From JBOGFC01 sp050742155 (GTDB taxonomy: Bacteria > Actinomycetota > Acidimicrobiia > Spongiisociales > JALYHC01), in assembly GCA_050742155.1 (NCBI GenBank), contig JBOGFC010000169.1, forward strand, positions 1 through 19,172: a stretch of 19,172 nt of DNA. The letters run 5' to 3'. Of the stretch, positions 1-6,583 are shown one piece after another (position 1 is the stretch's first letter; the number at the start of each line of letters is the position of its first letter). The notes beneath the pieces were generated by a model. The model was not told the DNA's origin. It made no database searches and saw only the letters and a list, made by a program, of their open reading frames with translations. The translations under genes were made by a program, and so were the position numbers.

Positions 1-1147
1 CGGGCATCTTGGCCATGAAGGCCAGCGAGACCCCTTCTCGGGGCCCCAGCTCCAGCGTGAGGTGGTCGGGCTCGAAGCCCTCCAGCTGCGCGTCGGGGAA
101 GAGCTGGCGGGGGGGCTCGGCGAAGGCAATGGTCACCGTGGAGCGCTTCTCGGCCATCGCCTTACCGGTCCGCAGGAAAAAAGGGACGCCCGCCCAACGC
201 CAGTTGTCGACGTAGAGCTTGGCGGCCAGGAAGGTCTCCGCTTCCGAAGCCGGGTCGACTCCCTGCACCTCTCGGTACCCGTCGAACTGGCCCCGCACCA
301 CGTCCTGGGGCTGGAGGGGGACGATCGACTTGAACACCTTCACCTTCTCGGCGATCAGAGCCGGCGGGTCGAAGGTGGCCGGCGGCTCCATGGCTACGAA
401 GGAGAGCACCTGGAACAAGTGGGTGACCAGCATGTCCCGCAGCGCCCCGGTCTGCTCGTAGAAGACCGCCCGCTTCTCGATCCCGATCGTCTCTGGAACG
501 TCTATCTGGACGTGGTCGACGAAGTTCCGGTTCCAGATCGGCTCGAACATGCCGTTGGCGAACCGGAAGGCGAGGATGTTCTGCACGGTCTCCTTGCCTA
601 GGAAATGGTCGATCCGGTAGACCTGTGACTCGTCGAAGACCTCGTGGACGACCTCGTTGAGCTCACGGGCGGAGCGGAGGTCGGAGCCGAACGGCTTCTC
701 ATAGACGATGTTGGCCCGCTCGTTGAGCCCCACCTGGCCGATGCCCTTGGTGATCGTGCCGAAGGCGGACGGGGGCACCGCCAGGTAGAAGAGGCGGCGA
801 GACGCGCCGCCGAGCTCGTCCTCGGCCTCCGCGACCTCCCTCTGGAGCTCCTCCATGTTGCCGGGCTCCAGGCGGCCCGCCACGTACGAGAGGGATTCCG
901 AGAACTGCTTCCAGCTGGCCCCTTCCGGATGGCAGGCGCAGTACTGCTTGACCGAGTCGCGCACCACCGAGCCAAACCCGTCGTTGTCGAGCTGCGTGCC
1001 GGCCGACCCCACGATCCGATAGCGCTCGGGAAGGAGGCCGTCGACGGCCAGGTGGTAGAGGGCGGGGATGAGCTTCTCCCGGGCCAGGTCGCCGGTGGCT
1101 CCCACCACCACGATGACGTGCGGGTCGGGCGCCAGCCGGTCTTTCAT
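1..1147 (-). CDS. zwf: Glucose-6-phosphate 1-dehydrogenase (3' end outside window)
   Basis: Catalyses oxidation of glucose 6-phosphate to 6-phosphogluconolactone with NAD(P)+, the entry to the oxidative pentose phosphate pathway, in the cytosol. About 382 residues are visible, and the family is usually near 500, so the C-terminal quarter lies beyond the left edge. Visible motifs: the N-terminal dinucleotide-binding motif GATGDLAREKL, the family signature RIDHFLGKETVQNI with the substrate lysine and catalytic histidine region, then FANGMFEPIWN and RWAGVPFFLRTGK. The ATG start at 1147 overlaps the TGA of the upstream tal-pgi gene as ATGA, so the two are probably one transcript with coupled translation. 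The pairing makes sense, because the upstream enzyme both produces and consumes glucose 6-phosphate and rearranges pentose phosphates. Identity is secure; cofactor preference cannot be read from the sequence. Confidence 0.96.
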   Translation of the reverse strand, partial: MKDRLAPDPHVIVVVGATGDLAREKLIPALYHLAVDGLLPERYRIVGSAGTQLDNDGFGSVVRDSVKQYCACHPEGASWKQFSESLSYVAGRLEPGNMEELQREVAEAEDELGGASRRLFYLAVPPSAFGTITKGIGQVGLNERANIVYEKPFGSDLRSARELNEVVHEVFDESQVYRIDHFLGKETVQNILAFRFANGMFEPIWNRNFVDHVQIDVPETIGIEKRAVFYEQTGALRDMLVTHLFQVLSFVAMEPPATFDPPALIAEKVKVFKSIVPLQPQDVVRGQFDGYREVQGVDPASEAETFLAAKLYVDNWRWAGVPFFLRTGKAMAEKRSTVTIAFAEPPRQLFPDAQLEGFEPDHLTLELGPREGVSLAFMAKMP

Positions 1148-3801
1148 CTGGTAGCCCAGGCCTCGAAGCGCTCCCAGGTGGTGCGGGCCACCCGACGCCC
1201 GGCCTGGCGCAGGGCGTGGGCGTCTCCCTCCGCCTGGGCGGCGATCAGGTGGGCGAAGCCGTAATCACGTCCGGGGATGGCCAGGTCGTCCGACGGCCGG
1301 TCGAAGACCACCAGCGCCCGGAGCCTGGGCGGGCCCCCTTTGTGGAGCTGGCCGGTGGAGTGCAGGTAGCGGGGACCAAAGGAGCCCATGGAGGCCACCT
1401 CGTGCTCGAGGAGGAGCCGCCGCCGGGCGGCGGCGATGGTGGTGAGATGCTCATCGGTCGGGGCGACGAAGGCCAGTACCGCAACATATTCGGGTGGCTC
1501 GAGACCCTCGAAGAGATGAGCGGGATCCTCCTCGGCCCACTCGATCTCCTCGGCCTCCTCGAGGATCTCCCGGGTGGTCCGCTTGGCGGATTCCACGTCG
1601 GGCTGGTCGAAGGGGTTGATGCCCAGCTCGGCTCCGGCCACCGCAATGGCGAACTCCCACCGATAGATCTCCGCCCCGATCCCAGCCGGGTCGGGCACCC
1701 GGACGGCGATCAGGGGATGCCCGGCCTCCACCAATGACTCGACGAAGCCATCCTGCGATCGGTCCCCATCCAGGCGAATGTGGACGAAGGCCCGATCCGC
1801 TCCGTACCGCTCGGGATCGACCTGCGGCTCCCCCACGATCGGTACGATGCCGGTGCCCCGTTTGCCGGTCGACTCGGCCACCAGCTGCTCCACCCAGCTC
1901 CCGAACGAGGCGATCGGCTCGGAGATGAGAAAGGTCAGCTTGTCGCGACCCTGCTTGGCGAGGCGGGCGATGGCGGCGCCGATCACCAAACCGGGGTTAT
2001 GGCCGTCCGGCACGCAGCGCTCAGCGGCGTTCATGGAACGGTGGCCGGCCGAGAGGACGGCCTCTAGGTCGGCCCCGATCAGGGCCGCCGGCACCAGGCC
2101 GAAATACGAGAGGGCCGAATACCGGCCCCCGATGTCGGGCGGGTTGGTGAAGGTGGCCCGGAAGCCCTCCTCGCCGGCCAGGCCTTCGAGAGGGGATCCC
2201 GGGTCGGTGATGGCCACGAAGTGCCGCCCGTCATCGATCTGGGATCGGAAGTACCGGTAGAGGGAGATTGTCTCGGTGGTGGTGCCCGACTTGCTGGAGA
2301 CCAGGAAGAGGCTCTTGTCGGGATCGATGCCCTGGGCGACCGCCCTGATCCGCTCGGGGTGGGTGGAGTCGAGCACGGCCAGGGAGGGATGCTCACGAGC
2401 CGACCCGAAGACCTCCATGAACATCTCCGGTGCCAGGCTCGAGCCCCCCATGCCGAGCAGCACGACGTGGCGGATACCGTCCTCCACCACCCGTTTGGCG
2501 AAGGCCTGCAGCCGGCGGACCTGGTCGTCCATCTTCTCCGGCAGCTCCAGCCACCCGAGGCGCTCGGCCGGGTCGTCCTCGCCCTCCCCCCAGGCGGAGG
2601 CGTCCTTGGTCCAGATCTTGGCCGCCAGGCCGCCGGGGGCCTCGTCTTCCAGGTTGTGGAGCTGCCAGCCGGACTGGGAGAGCGCCCGGCGGCTGGTCTC
2701 CAGGCAGTCCATCAGCTCCTCGAACGAGTCGGCGAACTTCTCCACGCCTTCTCGCTCCAGCACATCGGTGACGTCCTGGTAGTCGATGCCCACCTCCGCC
2801 AGCCGGTCGAGGGTGCGGCGGGCTTCCTCGATCTCCGAGCGGCCGAAGGGGCCGGCGCCGGGGTCACCGTGATCCTGGAAGGCCCGGATGGTGGAGACCG
2901 GCATCGTGTTCACCGTTTCGGGTGCCACCAGCTCCTCGACGTACATGGTGTCGCGGTAGGCGGGATCCTTGACGCTGGTGGAGGCCCACAGCACCTTCTG
3001 AACCCGTGCCCCCCGGCCGGCCAGCCTCTCCCACCGATCTCCGGAGAAGGTCTCCTGAAAGATCCCGTAGGCGGCTCGAGCGTTGGCGATCCCCGCCTTA
3101 CCGCGTAGGGCGAGGAGCTCTTCCCGTCGGGCGCCCTCGGCATCGCCGGCCAGGTCGTCCAGGCGCCGATCCACCTCGCTGTCCACCCGGGAGACGAAGA
3201 AGGAGGCCACCGAGAAGATGCTGGAAGGATCGCCACCCTGTCCCAGGAGGCGCTCCAGGCCGGCCAGGTAGGCTGAGGCCACCTCCCGGTAGCGGTCCAG
3301 CCCGAAGGTGAGGGTAACGTTGATGGAGAGCCCTTCGCCGATCATCTGCTCGATCACCGGCAGCCCGGCCGGAGTGGCCGGCACCTTCACCAGGCAGTTG
3401 GGGCGGGCGATCCGCTTGTGCCAGGCACGCACCTCGTCGATGGTGGCGGCCGTGTCGTAAGCCACCCCCGGCGACACCTCGATGGAGACGAAGCCGTCGG
3501 TGCCCCCCGTCTCCTCCCAGGCCGGGCGGAGGATGTCGCAGGCGACCTGGATGTCCTCGGTGACCAGAGTGACGTACAGGTCCTTGGTGTCCGCCCCCTC
3601 CTCGACCAGCCGGCGCAGCTGCTCGTCGTAATCGGTCGACCCGCTGATCGCCTTGGCGAAGATGGTGGGGTTGGAGGTCATCCCCGTGAGGGCGTCCTCG
3701 CGCATCATGCGCTCCAGCTCGCCGGAGGCGAGCCATGCCCGCCGCAGCTCGTCAAGCCAGATGCTCTGCCCCTGGGCGGAGATCTCGTGCAGGTTGGACA
3801 C
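1144..3801 (-). CDS. tal-pgi: Bifunctional transaldolase / glucose-6-phosphate isomerase fusion
   Basis: One 885-residue polypeptide with two cytosolic enzymes. Residues 1 to about 370 are a transaldolase: TSNPTIFAKAI near residue 43, the Schiff-base lysine K139 in CLVKVPAT, INVTLTF, and the WASTSVKDP and VNTMPVSTIRAF blocks. Residues about 380-885 are a phosphoglucose isomerase with a sugar-isomerase (SIS) fold: GMGGSSLAPE at 450-459, SSKSGTTTE at 502-510, E638 in WVEQLVAEST, and GINPFDQP. The two parts interconvert sedoheptulose-7-P/glyceraldehyde-3-P with erythrose-4-P/fructose-6-P, and fructose-6-P with glucose-6-P. The frame is open upstream to 4686, but I chose GTG at 3801: it directly precedes the family N-terminus and has GGAAGGAG just upstream, while the upstream extension is antisense to two real genes. 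The fusion is a known architecture in several phyla. The gene overlaps zwf by four bases. Confidence 0.95.
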   Translation of the reverse strand: MSNLHEISAQGQSIWLDELRRAWLASGELERMMREDALTGMTSNPTIFAKAISGSTDYDEQLRRLVEEGADTKDLYVTLVTEDIQVACDILRPAWEETGGTDGFVSIEVSPGVAYDTAATIDEVRAWHKRIARPNCLVKVPATPAGLPVIEQMIGEGLSINVTLTFGLDRYREVASAYLAGLERLLGQGGDPSSIFSVASFFVSRVDSEVDRRLDDLAGDAEGARREELLALRGKAGIANARAAYGIFQETFSGDRWERLAGRGARVQKVLWASTSVKDPAYRDTMYVEELVAPETVNTMPVSTIRAFQDHGDPGAGPFGRSEIEEARRTLDRLAEVGIDYQDVTDVLEREGVEKFADSFEELMDCLETSRRALSQSGWQLHNLEDEAPGGLAAKIWTKDASAWGEGEDDPAERLGWLELPEKMDDQVRRLQAFAKRVVEDGIRHVVLLGMGGSSLAPEMFMEVFGSAREHPSLAVLDSTHPERIRAVAQGIDPDKSLFLVSSKSGTTTETISLYRYFRSQIDDGRHFVAITDPGSPLEGLAGEEGFRATFTNPPDIGGRYSALSYFGLVPAALIGADLEAVLSAGHRSMNAAERCVPDGHNPGLVIGAAIARLAKQGRDKLTFLISEPIASFGSWVEQLVAESTGKRGTGIVPIVGEPQVDPERYGADRAFVHIRLDGDRSQDGFVESLVEAGHPLIAVRVPDPAGIGAEIYRWEFAIAVAGAELGINPFDQPDVESAKRTTREILEEAEEIEWAEEDPAHLFEGLEPPEYVAVLAFVAPTDEHLTTIAAARRRLLLEHEVASMGSFGPRYLHSTGQLHKGGPPRLRALVVFDRPSDDLAIPGRDYGFAHLIAAQAEGDAHALRQAGRRVARTTWERFEAWATR

Positions 3802-3876
3802 GGTGACTCCTTCCGCCGTTCCCCTCAACCTAGTGGGCCGCCGATCCTTTCCGTGTGGGGGTAATCTCGGATCACC
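3802..3876. promoter_or_regulatory. Divergent promoter region, tal-pgi-zwf / cobalamin-binding subunit
   Basis: This 75-base gap separates two divergent genes, so it must hold both promoters. On the plus strand TAATCT at 3862-3867 has the TAnnnT form of an actinobacterial -10 box and lies nine bases before the ATG at 3877; there is no good Shine-Dalgarno sequence, so the plus transcript may be leaderless or nearly so. On the minus strand the GGAAGGAG ribosome-binding site of tal-pgi is clear and TAGGTT (3832-3827) is a possible -10 box. No convincing -35 box is seen on either strand. Confidence 0.4.
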
Positions 3877-4269
3877 ATGCCCCGCCGGATTCTCATCGCC
3901 AAACCGGGCCTCGACGGGCACGACCGGGGAGCCAAGGTGATCGCCCGGGCGCTGCGGGATGCGGGGATGGAGGTGGTCTACTCGGGACTTCACCAGACAC
4001 CCGAGCAGATCGTGGAGACGGCCATTCAGGAGGACGTCGACGGGGTGGGCCTCTCGGTGCTGTCCGGCGCCCACATGACCCTCTTCCCGAAGGTGGTGGA
4101 GCTGCTTCGAGAGCAGGACGCCGACGATATCCAGGTGTTCGGGGGCGGCATCATCCCCGATGAGGACATCCCGGAGCTCGAGAAGGCGGGGCTGGTCGGG
4201 ATATTCACTCCGGGCACACCTCTGGCCGAGATCGTGGAGTGGGTGCGGGAGCACGTCCCCGAGCGATGA
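3877..4269 (+). CDS. Cobalamin-binding small subunit of methylmalonyl-CoA mutase type
   Basis: A 130-residue stand-alone B12-binding domain matching the C-terminal domain of methylmalonyl-CoA mutases over its full length. The cobalamin motif DxHxxG is D14-G-H16-D-R-G19, with the histidine expected to be the lower axial cobalt ligand. Further family hallmarks are GLSVLSGAHMTLFP and the glycine-rich FGGGIIP loop, followed by IFTPGT near the end. Such proteins pair with a separately encoded catalytic large subunit, as in archaea and some bacteria; no large subunit is encoded in the window. Methylmalonyl-CoA/succinyl-CoA conversion is the likeliest reaction, but isobutyryl-CoA, ethylmalonyl-CoA and 2-hydroxyisobutyryl-CoA mutases use near-identical small subunits. 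Placement just before sucCD, which act on succinyl-CoA, favours the methylmalonyl reading. Confidence 0.9.
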   Translation: MPRRILIAKPGLDGHDRGAKVIARALRDAGMEVVYSGLHQTPEQIVETAIQEDVDGVGLSVLSGAHMTLFPKVVELLREQDADDIQVFGGGIIPDEDIPELEKAGLVGIFTPGTPLAEIVEWVREHVPER

Positions 4270-4278
4270 GAGACTTGG

Positions 4279-4327
4279 CCCCCTCCCCAACCCTCGCCCT
4301 GAGGGGATGGTGCGGGAGGGGGAAGGC
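4279..4327. repeat. Degenerate copy of the GC-rich palindromic repeat
   Basis: Between the mutase subunit and sucC is a C-run/G-run stretch, CCCCCTCCCCAACCCTCGCC followed by TGAGGGGATGG and GGGAGGGGGAAGG. Its composition and order resemble the three well-formed copies at 5488, 7202 and 9560, but the arms pair imperfectly. It is non-coding here. The ribosome-binding site for sucC (AGAAGGA, 4336-4342) lies outside it. Confidence 0.5.
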
Positions 4328-4347
4328 TCCCCTATAGAAGGACGAAG

Positions 4348-5526
4348 GTGGACCTCTTCGAGCATCAAGGCAAGTCGCTGTTGGCGCAGGTCGGGGTGGC
4401 GGTTCCGGAGGGCCGGTTGGCCGCAAGCCCCGAGGAGGCCCGCCGGGCGGCCGGGGAGCTGGGCGGCCGGGTGGTGGTCAAGGCCCAGGTCCAGGTGGGG
4501 GGCCGGGGCAAGGCGGGCGGTATCAAGCCGGCCGAGGGGCCCGAGGAGGCCGGGCAGGCGGCCGCCGGGATCCTCGGTATGGAGATCGGGGGCCACACCG
4601 TCCACTCGGTATGGGTGGAGCGAGCCACCGAGATCGCCGCCGAGTGGTACGCCTCCTTCACCCTCGACCGCTCGGCCCGCCGGCACCTGGGGATGGTGAG
4701 CGCCCAGGGGGGGATGGACATCGAGCAGGTAGTGGAGCGGGACCCCGCGGCCGTGGCCCGGCTACATGTCGACCCTGTCGTGGGCCTGAGCGATTGGCAG
4801 GCTCGAGAGCTGGTCTACCGGGCCGGCCTGGAACGCGGCGCGGCTCGGGAGGCGTCGGGCATGCTCGCCAAGCTCTACCGGGCCTTCGTGGACCTGGATG
4901 CCGACCTGGTGGAGGTCAACCCGCTGGTGCTCACCGGGGAGGGCCGGGTGGTCGCGCTGGACGCCAAGGTAACCATCGACGACAACGCCCTCTTCCGCCA
5001 CCCTGACTTCGCCGACTTCCGGGAGGCCTTCACGGTCGATCCGATCGAGGCGATGGCCAAAGAGCGCGGGCTCAACTTCATCAAGCTGGAGGGCGAGGTG
5101 GGCATCATCGGCAACGGGGCCGGCTTGGTGATGTCCACCCTGGACGTGGTGTCGCACGTGGGGGGACGGGCGGCCAACTTCCTCGACGTGGGGGGAGGGG
5201 CCGGGGCCGAAACCATCACCAATGCCCTGGAGGTGCTCACGCACGACGAGGCGGTCCGGGCGGTGCTGGTCAACATCTTCGGGGGCATCACCCGCTGCGA
5301 CCTGGTGGCTCAGGGGATCACCGAGGCTCTCTCCCGCCTGGAGCTGCCCTGGCCGCTGGTGGTGCGGCTGGACGGCACAAACGCCGAGGAGGGCCGGGAG
5401 ATCCTGGCGGAGGTCGATGCCGACCGCCTCGTTCCGGCCGCCACGATGCGCGAGGCGGCCGAGAGGGCCGTCGAGCTGGCCACCCTTTCCCCTCCCCCTT
5501 TGGGGGAGGGGAGGGAGGGGGCCTAG
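4348..5526 (+). CDS. sucC: Succinyl-CoA ligase (ADP/GDP-forming) beta subunit
   Basis: Beta subunit of the TCA-cycle enzyme interconverting succinyl-CoA and succinate with nucleotide phosphorylation; it works with SucD encoded next. At 392 residues it is close to the family length. The N-terminal ATP-grasp domain shows FEHQGKSLL and VKAQVQVGGRGKAGG (44-58); VEVNPLVL supplies the metal-binding region; the C-terminal ligase/CoA domain shows NGAGLVMSTLDVV and VNIFGGITRCD. The GTG start at 4348 has AGAAGGA five bases upstream. The normal end of the protein (about AAERAVELA) is followed by LSPPPLGEGREGA, an odd proline/glycine tail encoded entirely by the palindromic repeat at 5488-5521. Its TAG stop at 5524-5526 shares a G with a GTG that begins a duplicated copy of the sucD start. 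Confidence 0.96.
   Translation: MDLFEHQGKSLLAQVGVAVPEGRLAASPEEARRAAGELGGRVVVKAQVQVGGRGKAGGIKPAEGPEEAGQAAAGILGMEIGGHTVHSVWVERATEIAAEWYASFTLDRSARRHLGMVSAQGGMDIEQVVERDPAAVARLHVDPVVGLSDWQARELVYRAGLERGAAREASGMLAKLYRAFVDLDADLVEVNPLVLTGEGRVVALDAKVTIDDNALFRHPDFADFREAFTVDPIEAMAKERGLNFIKLEGEVGIIGNGAGLVMSTLDVVSHVGGRAANFLDVGGGAGAETITNALEVLTHDEAVRAVLVNIFGGITRCDLVAQGITEALSRLELPWPLVVRLDGTNAEEGREILAEVDADRLVPAATMREAAERAVELATLSPPPLGEGREGA
5488..5521. repeat. GC-rich palindromic repeat, copy in sucC tail
   Basis: Perfect 11-base arms, TCCCCTCCCCC (5488-5498) and GGGGGAGGGGA (5502-5512), around a TTT loop, followed by GGGAGGGGG. The core matches the copies at 7202 and 9560. It lies within the sucC reading frame and encodes the PPPLGEG tail. 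Its GGGAGGGGG end sits four bases before the GTG at 5526. Confidence 0.85.
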
Positions 5527-5576
5527 TGGCGATCCGGGTTGACGAGGGGACCAGGGTGCCGGGGGGTTTGGGCTTT

Positions 5577-5618
5577 TGGCGCGCAAACTTCACACCCTGG
5601 TGTGATCTTTGCGCGCCA
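5577..5618. repeat. 42-base near-perfect palindrome between sucC and sucD
   Basis: Outer arms TGGCGCGCAAA (5577-5587) and TTTGCGCGCCA (5608-5618) and inner arms TCACACC (5590-5596) and GGTGTGA (5599-5605) are all perfect; the unpaired bases are a 2+2 internal mismatch and the central CT. As RNA it would form an 18-pair stem. No T-run follows on the plus strand, so it does not look like a plus-strand intrinsic terminator. Its centre CACCCTGGT (5593-5601) is also exactly complementary to ACCAGGGTG at 5550-5558, allowing a competing pairing with the end of the duplicated sucD segment. Confidence 0.8.
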
Positions 5619-5672
5619 GAACGCCTTCGCCAGGGACTCCAACTGCCACCGGCCCCCCCAACAAGAAGAGAA

Positions 5673-5680
5673 AAGGAGGT
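5673..5680 (+). promoter_or_regulatory. Strong Shine-Dalgarno that fixes the sucD start
   Basis: AAGGAGGT, complementary to the 16S rRNA tail, lies five bases before GTG 5686. It decides the sucD start in favour of 5686 over TTG 5683 or any codon further upstream in the open frame. It belongs to the segment lying between the two copies of the sucD start. Confidence 0.85.
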
Positions 5681-5685
5681 GCTTG

Positions 5686-6561
5686 GTGGCGATCCTGGTT
5701 GACGAGCGGACGCGCGTGGTCGTCCAGGGCCTGACCGGCAACGAGGGCCGCTTCCACGCCCTCCGCAACCGCGCCTGCGGCACCGAGGTCGTGGCCGGGG
5801 TGACCCCGGGCAAGGGCGGCCAGGAGGTGGAGGGCATTCCCGTCTTCGACACCGTCTCCGAAGCGGTGGGCGCCACCGGAGCGAACACCGCCCTCACCTT
5901 CGTACCACCCGCCCTCGCCTCCGACGCCGTCCTGGAGGCCGCCGCCGCGGCGATCAGGCTGGTGGTCTGCATCACCGAGGGCATCCCCGCTCACGACGAG
6001 GCGAGGCTCTACAACTACCTGCGGGCCACCTCCGATACGATCCTGATCGGCCCCAACTGCCCAGGACTCATCTCGCCGGGCAAGGCCAACGTGGGGATCA
6101 TGCCCCATGAGATCACCATGCCGGGCTCGGTGGGAGTGGTCTCCCGGTCGGGGACGCTCACCTACCAGGCCGTGTACGAGCTGACGAGCCGCGGCATCGG
6201 CCAGTCGACCTGCGTGGGGATCGGGGGCGACCCGGTGCCGGGCACCTCCTTCGTCGAGATCCTGGAGCTCTTCGAGGCCGATCCCGATACCGAGGGGGTG
6301 GTGATGATCGGCGAGATCGGCGGCGACGAGGAGGAGCAGGCCGCCCGCTTCATCGCCGAGAGCGTCGAGAAGCCGGTGGTCGCCTACCTCGCCGGCTTCA
6401 CCGCCCCGCCGGGCAAGCGCATGGGGCATGCCGGGGCGATCATCTCCGGATCGCAGGGGACCGCCGCCGCCAAACAGCGGGCACTGGAGTCGGCCGGGGT
6501 CAGGGTGGCCACCATGCCGGGGGAGATCGGCGACCTGATCGCCGAGGCGCTGGGGCGCTAG
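5686..6561 (+). CDS. sucD: Succinyl-CoA ligase (ADP/GDP-forming) alpha subunit
   Basis: Alpha subunit of succinyl-CoA synthetase; it binds CoA and carries the phosphohistidine intermediate. At 291 residues it has the normal family length. The N-terminal CoA-binding fold begins VVVQGLTGNEGRFH; later motifs are IGPNCPGLISPGKA (121-134), SRSGTLTYQ, GIGGDPVPGTSF and the active-site histidine H248 in GKRMGHAGAIISG. The frame is open further upstream, but the GTG at 5686 has a perfect AAGGAGGT at the right distance and matches the family N-terminus. Unlike typical sucCD pairs, which overlap or nearly touch, 159 bases separate it from sucC; that gap holds a copy of its own first 33 bases and a large palindrome. 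It is followed closely by purN on the same strand. Confidence 0.96.
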   Translation: MAILVDERTRVVVQGLTGNEGRFHALRNRACGTEVVAGVTPGKGGQEVEGIPVFDTVSEAVGATGANTALTFVPPALASDAVLEAAAAAIRLVVCITEGIPAHDEARLYNYLRATSDTILIGPNCPGLISPGKANVGIMPHEITMPGSVGVVSRSGTLTYQAVYELTSRGIGQSTCVGIGGDPVPGTSFVEILELFEADPDTEGVVMIGEIGGDEEEQAARFIAESVEKPVVAYLAGFTAPPGKRMGHAGAIISGSQGTAAAKQRALESAGVRVATMPGEIGDLIAEALGR

Positions 6562-6571
6562 GGCTCAACCC

Positions 6572-6577
6572 TATTCT
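6572..6577 (+). promoter_or_regulatory. Possible -10 box for a leaderless purN transcript
   Basis: TATTCT lies six bases before the purN GTG at 6584, the spacing expected if transcription begins on the start codon. PurN has no recognisable Shine-Dalgarno sequence, which agrees with this. No good -35 box is seen, so the evidence is weak. Confidence 0.3.
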
Positions 6578-6583
6578 TCCGGC

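Larger units (their letters stand above)
5526..5702 (+). other. Displaced duplicate of the sucD start, with a 58-codon leader frame
   Basis: Bases 5526-5558 match 5686-5718, the true start of sucD, at 28 of 33 positions; the encoded residues are VAIRVDEGTRV against VAILVDERTRV. The upstream copy's GTG overlaps the sucC stop (TAGTG), a typical arrangement for sucC-sucD, so it looks like the original start region. The copies are 160 bases apart, so this frame does not enter sucD: it stays open for 58 codons, through a large palindrome, and stops at TGA 5700-5702 just inside sucD. It may be a vestige, or a translated leader that couples sucD to sucC. Whether it is translated cannot be decided here. 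Confidence 0.6.

Noticed and set aside
3802..4686. Upstream extension of the tal-pgi frame
   Set aside because: It runs antisense through the cobalamin-binding gene and the start of sucC, and the GTG at 3801 has a proper ribosome-binding site and matches the family N-terminus.
5577..5618. The 42-base palindrome as a plain intrinsic terminator
   Set aside because: No T-run follows, and it lies between two subunits of one enzyme that must be co-expressed.
5539..5685. Upstream extension of sucD
   Set aside because: It crosses the palindrome, encodes no SucD-like residues, and the AAGGAGGT at 5673 points to GTG 5686.
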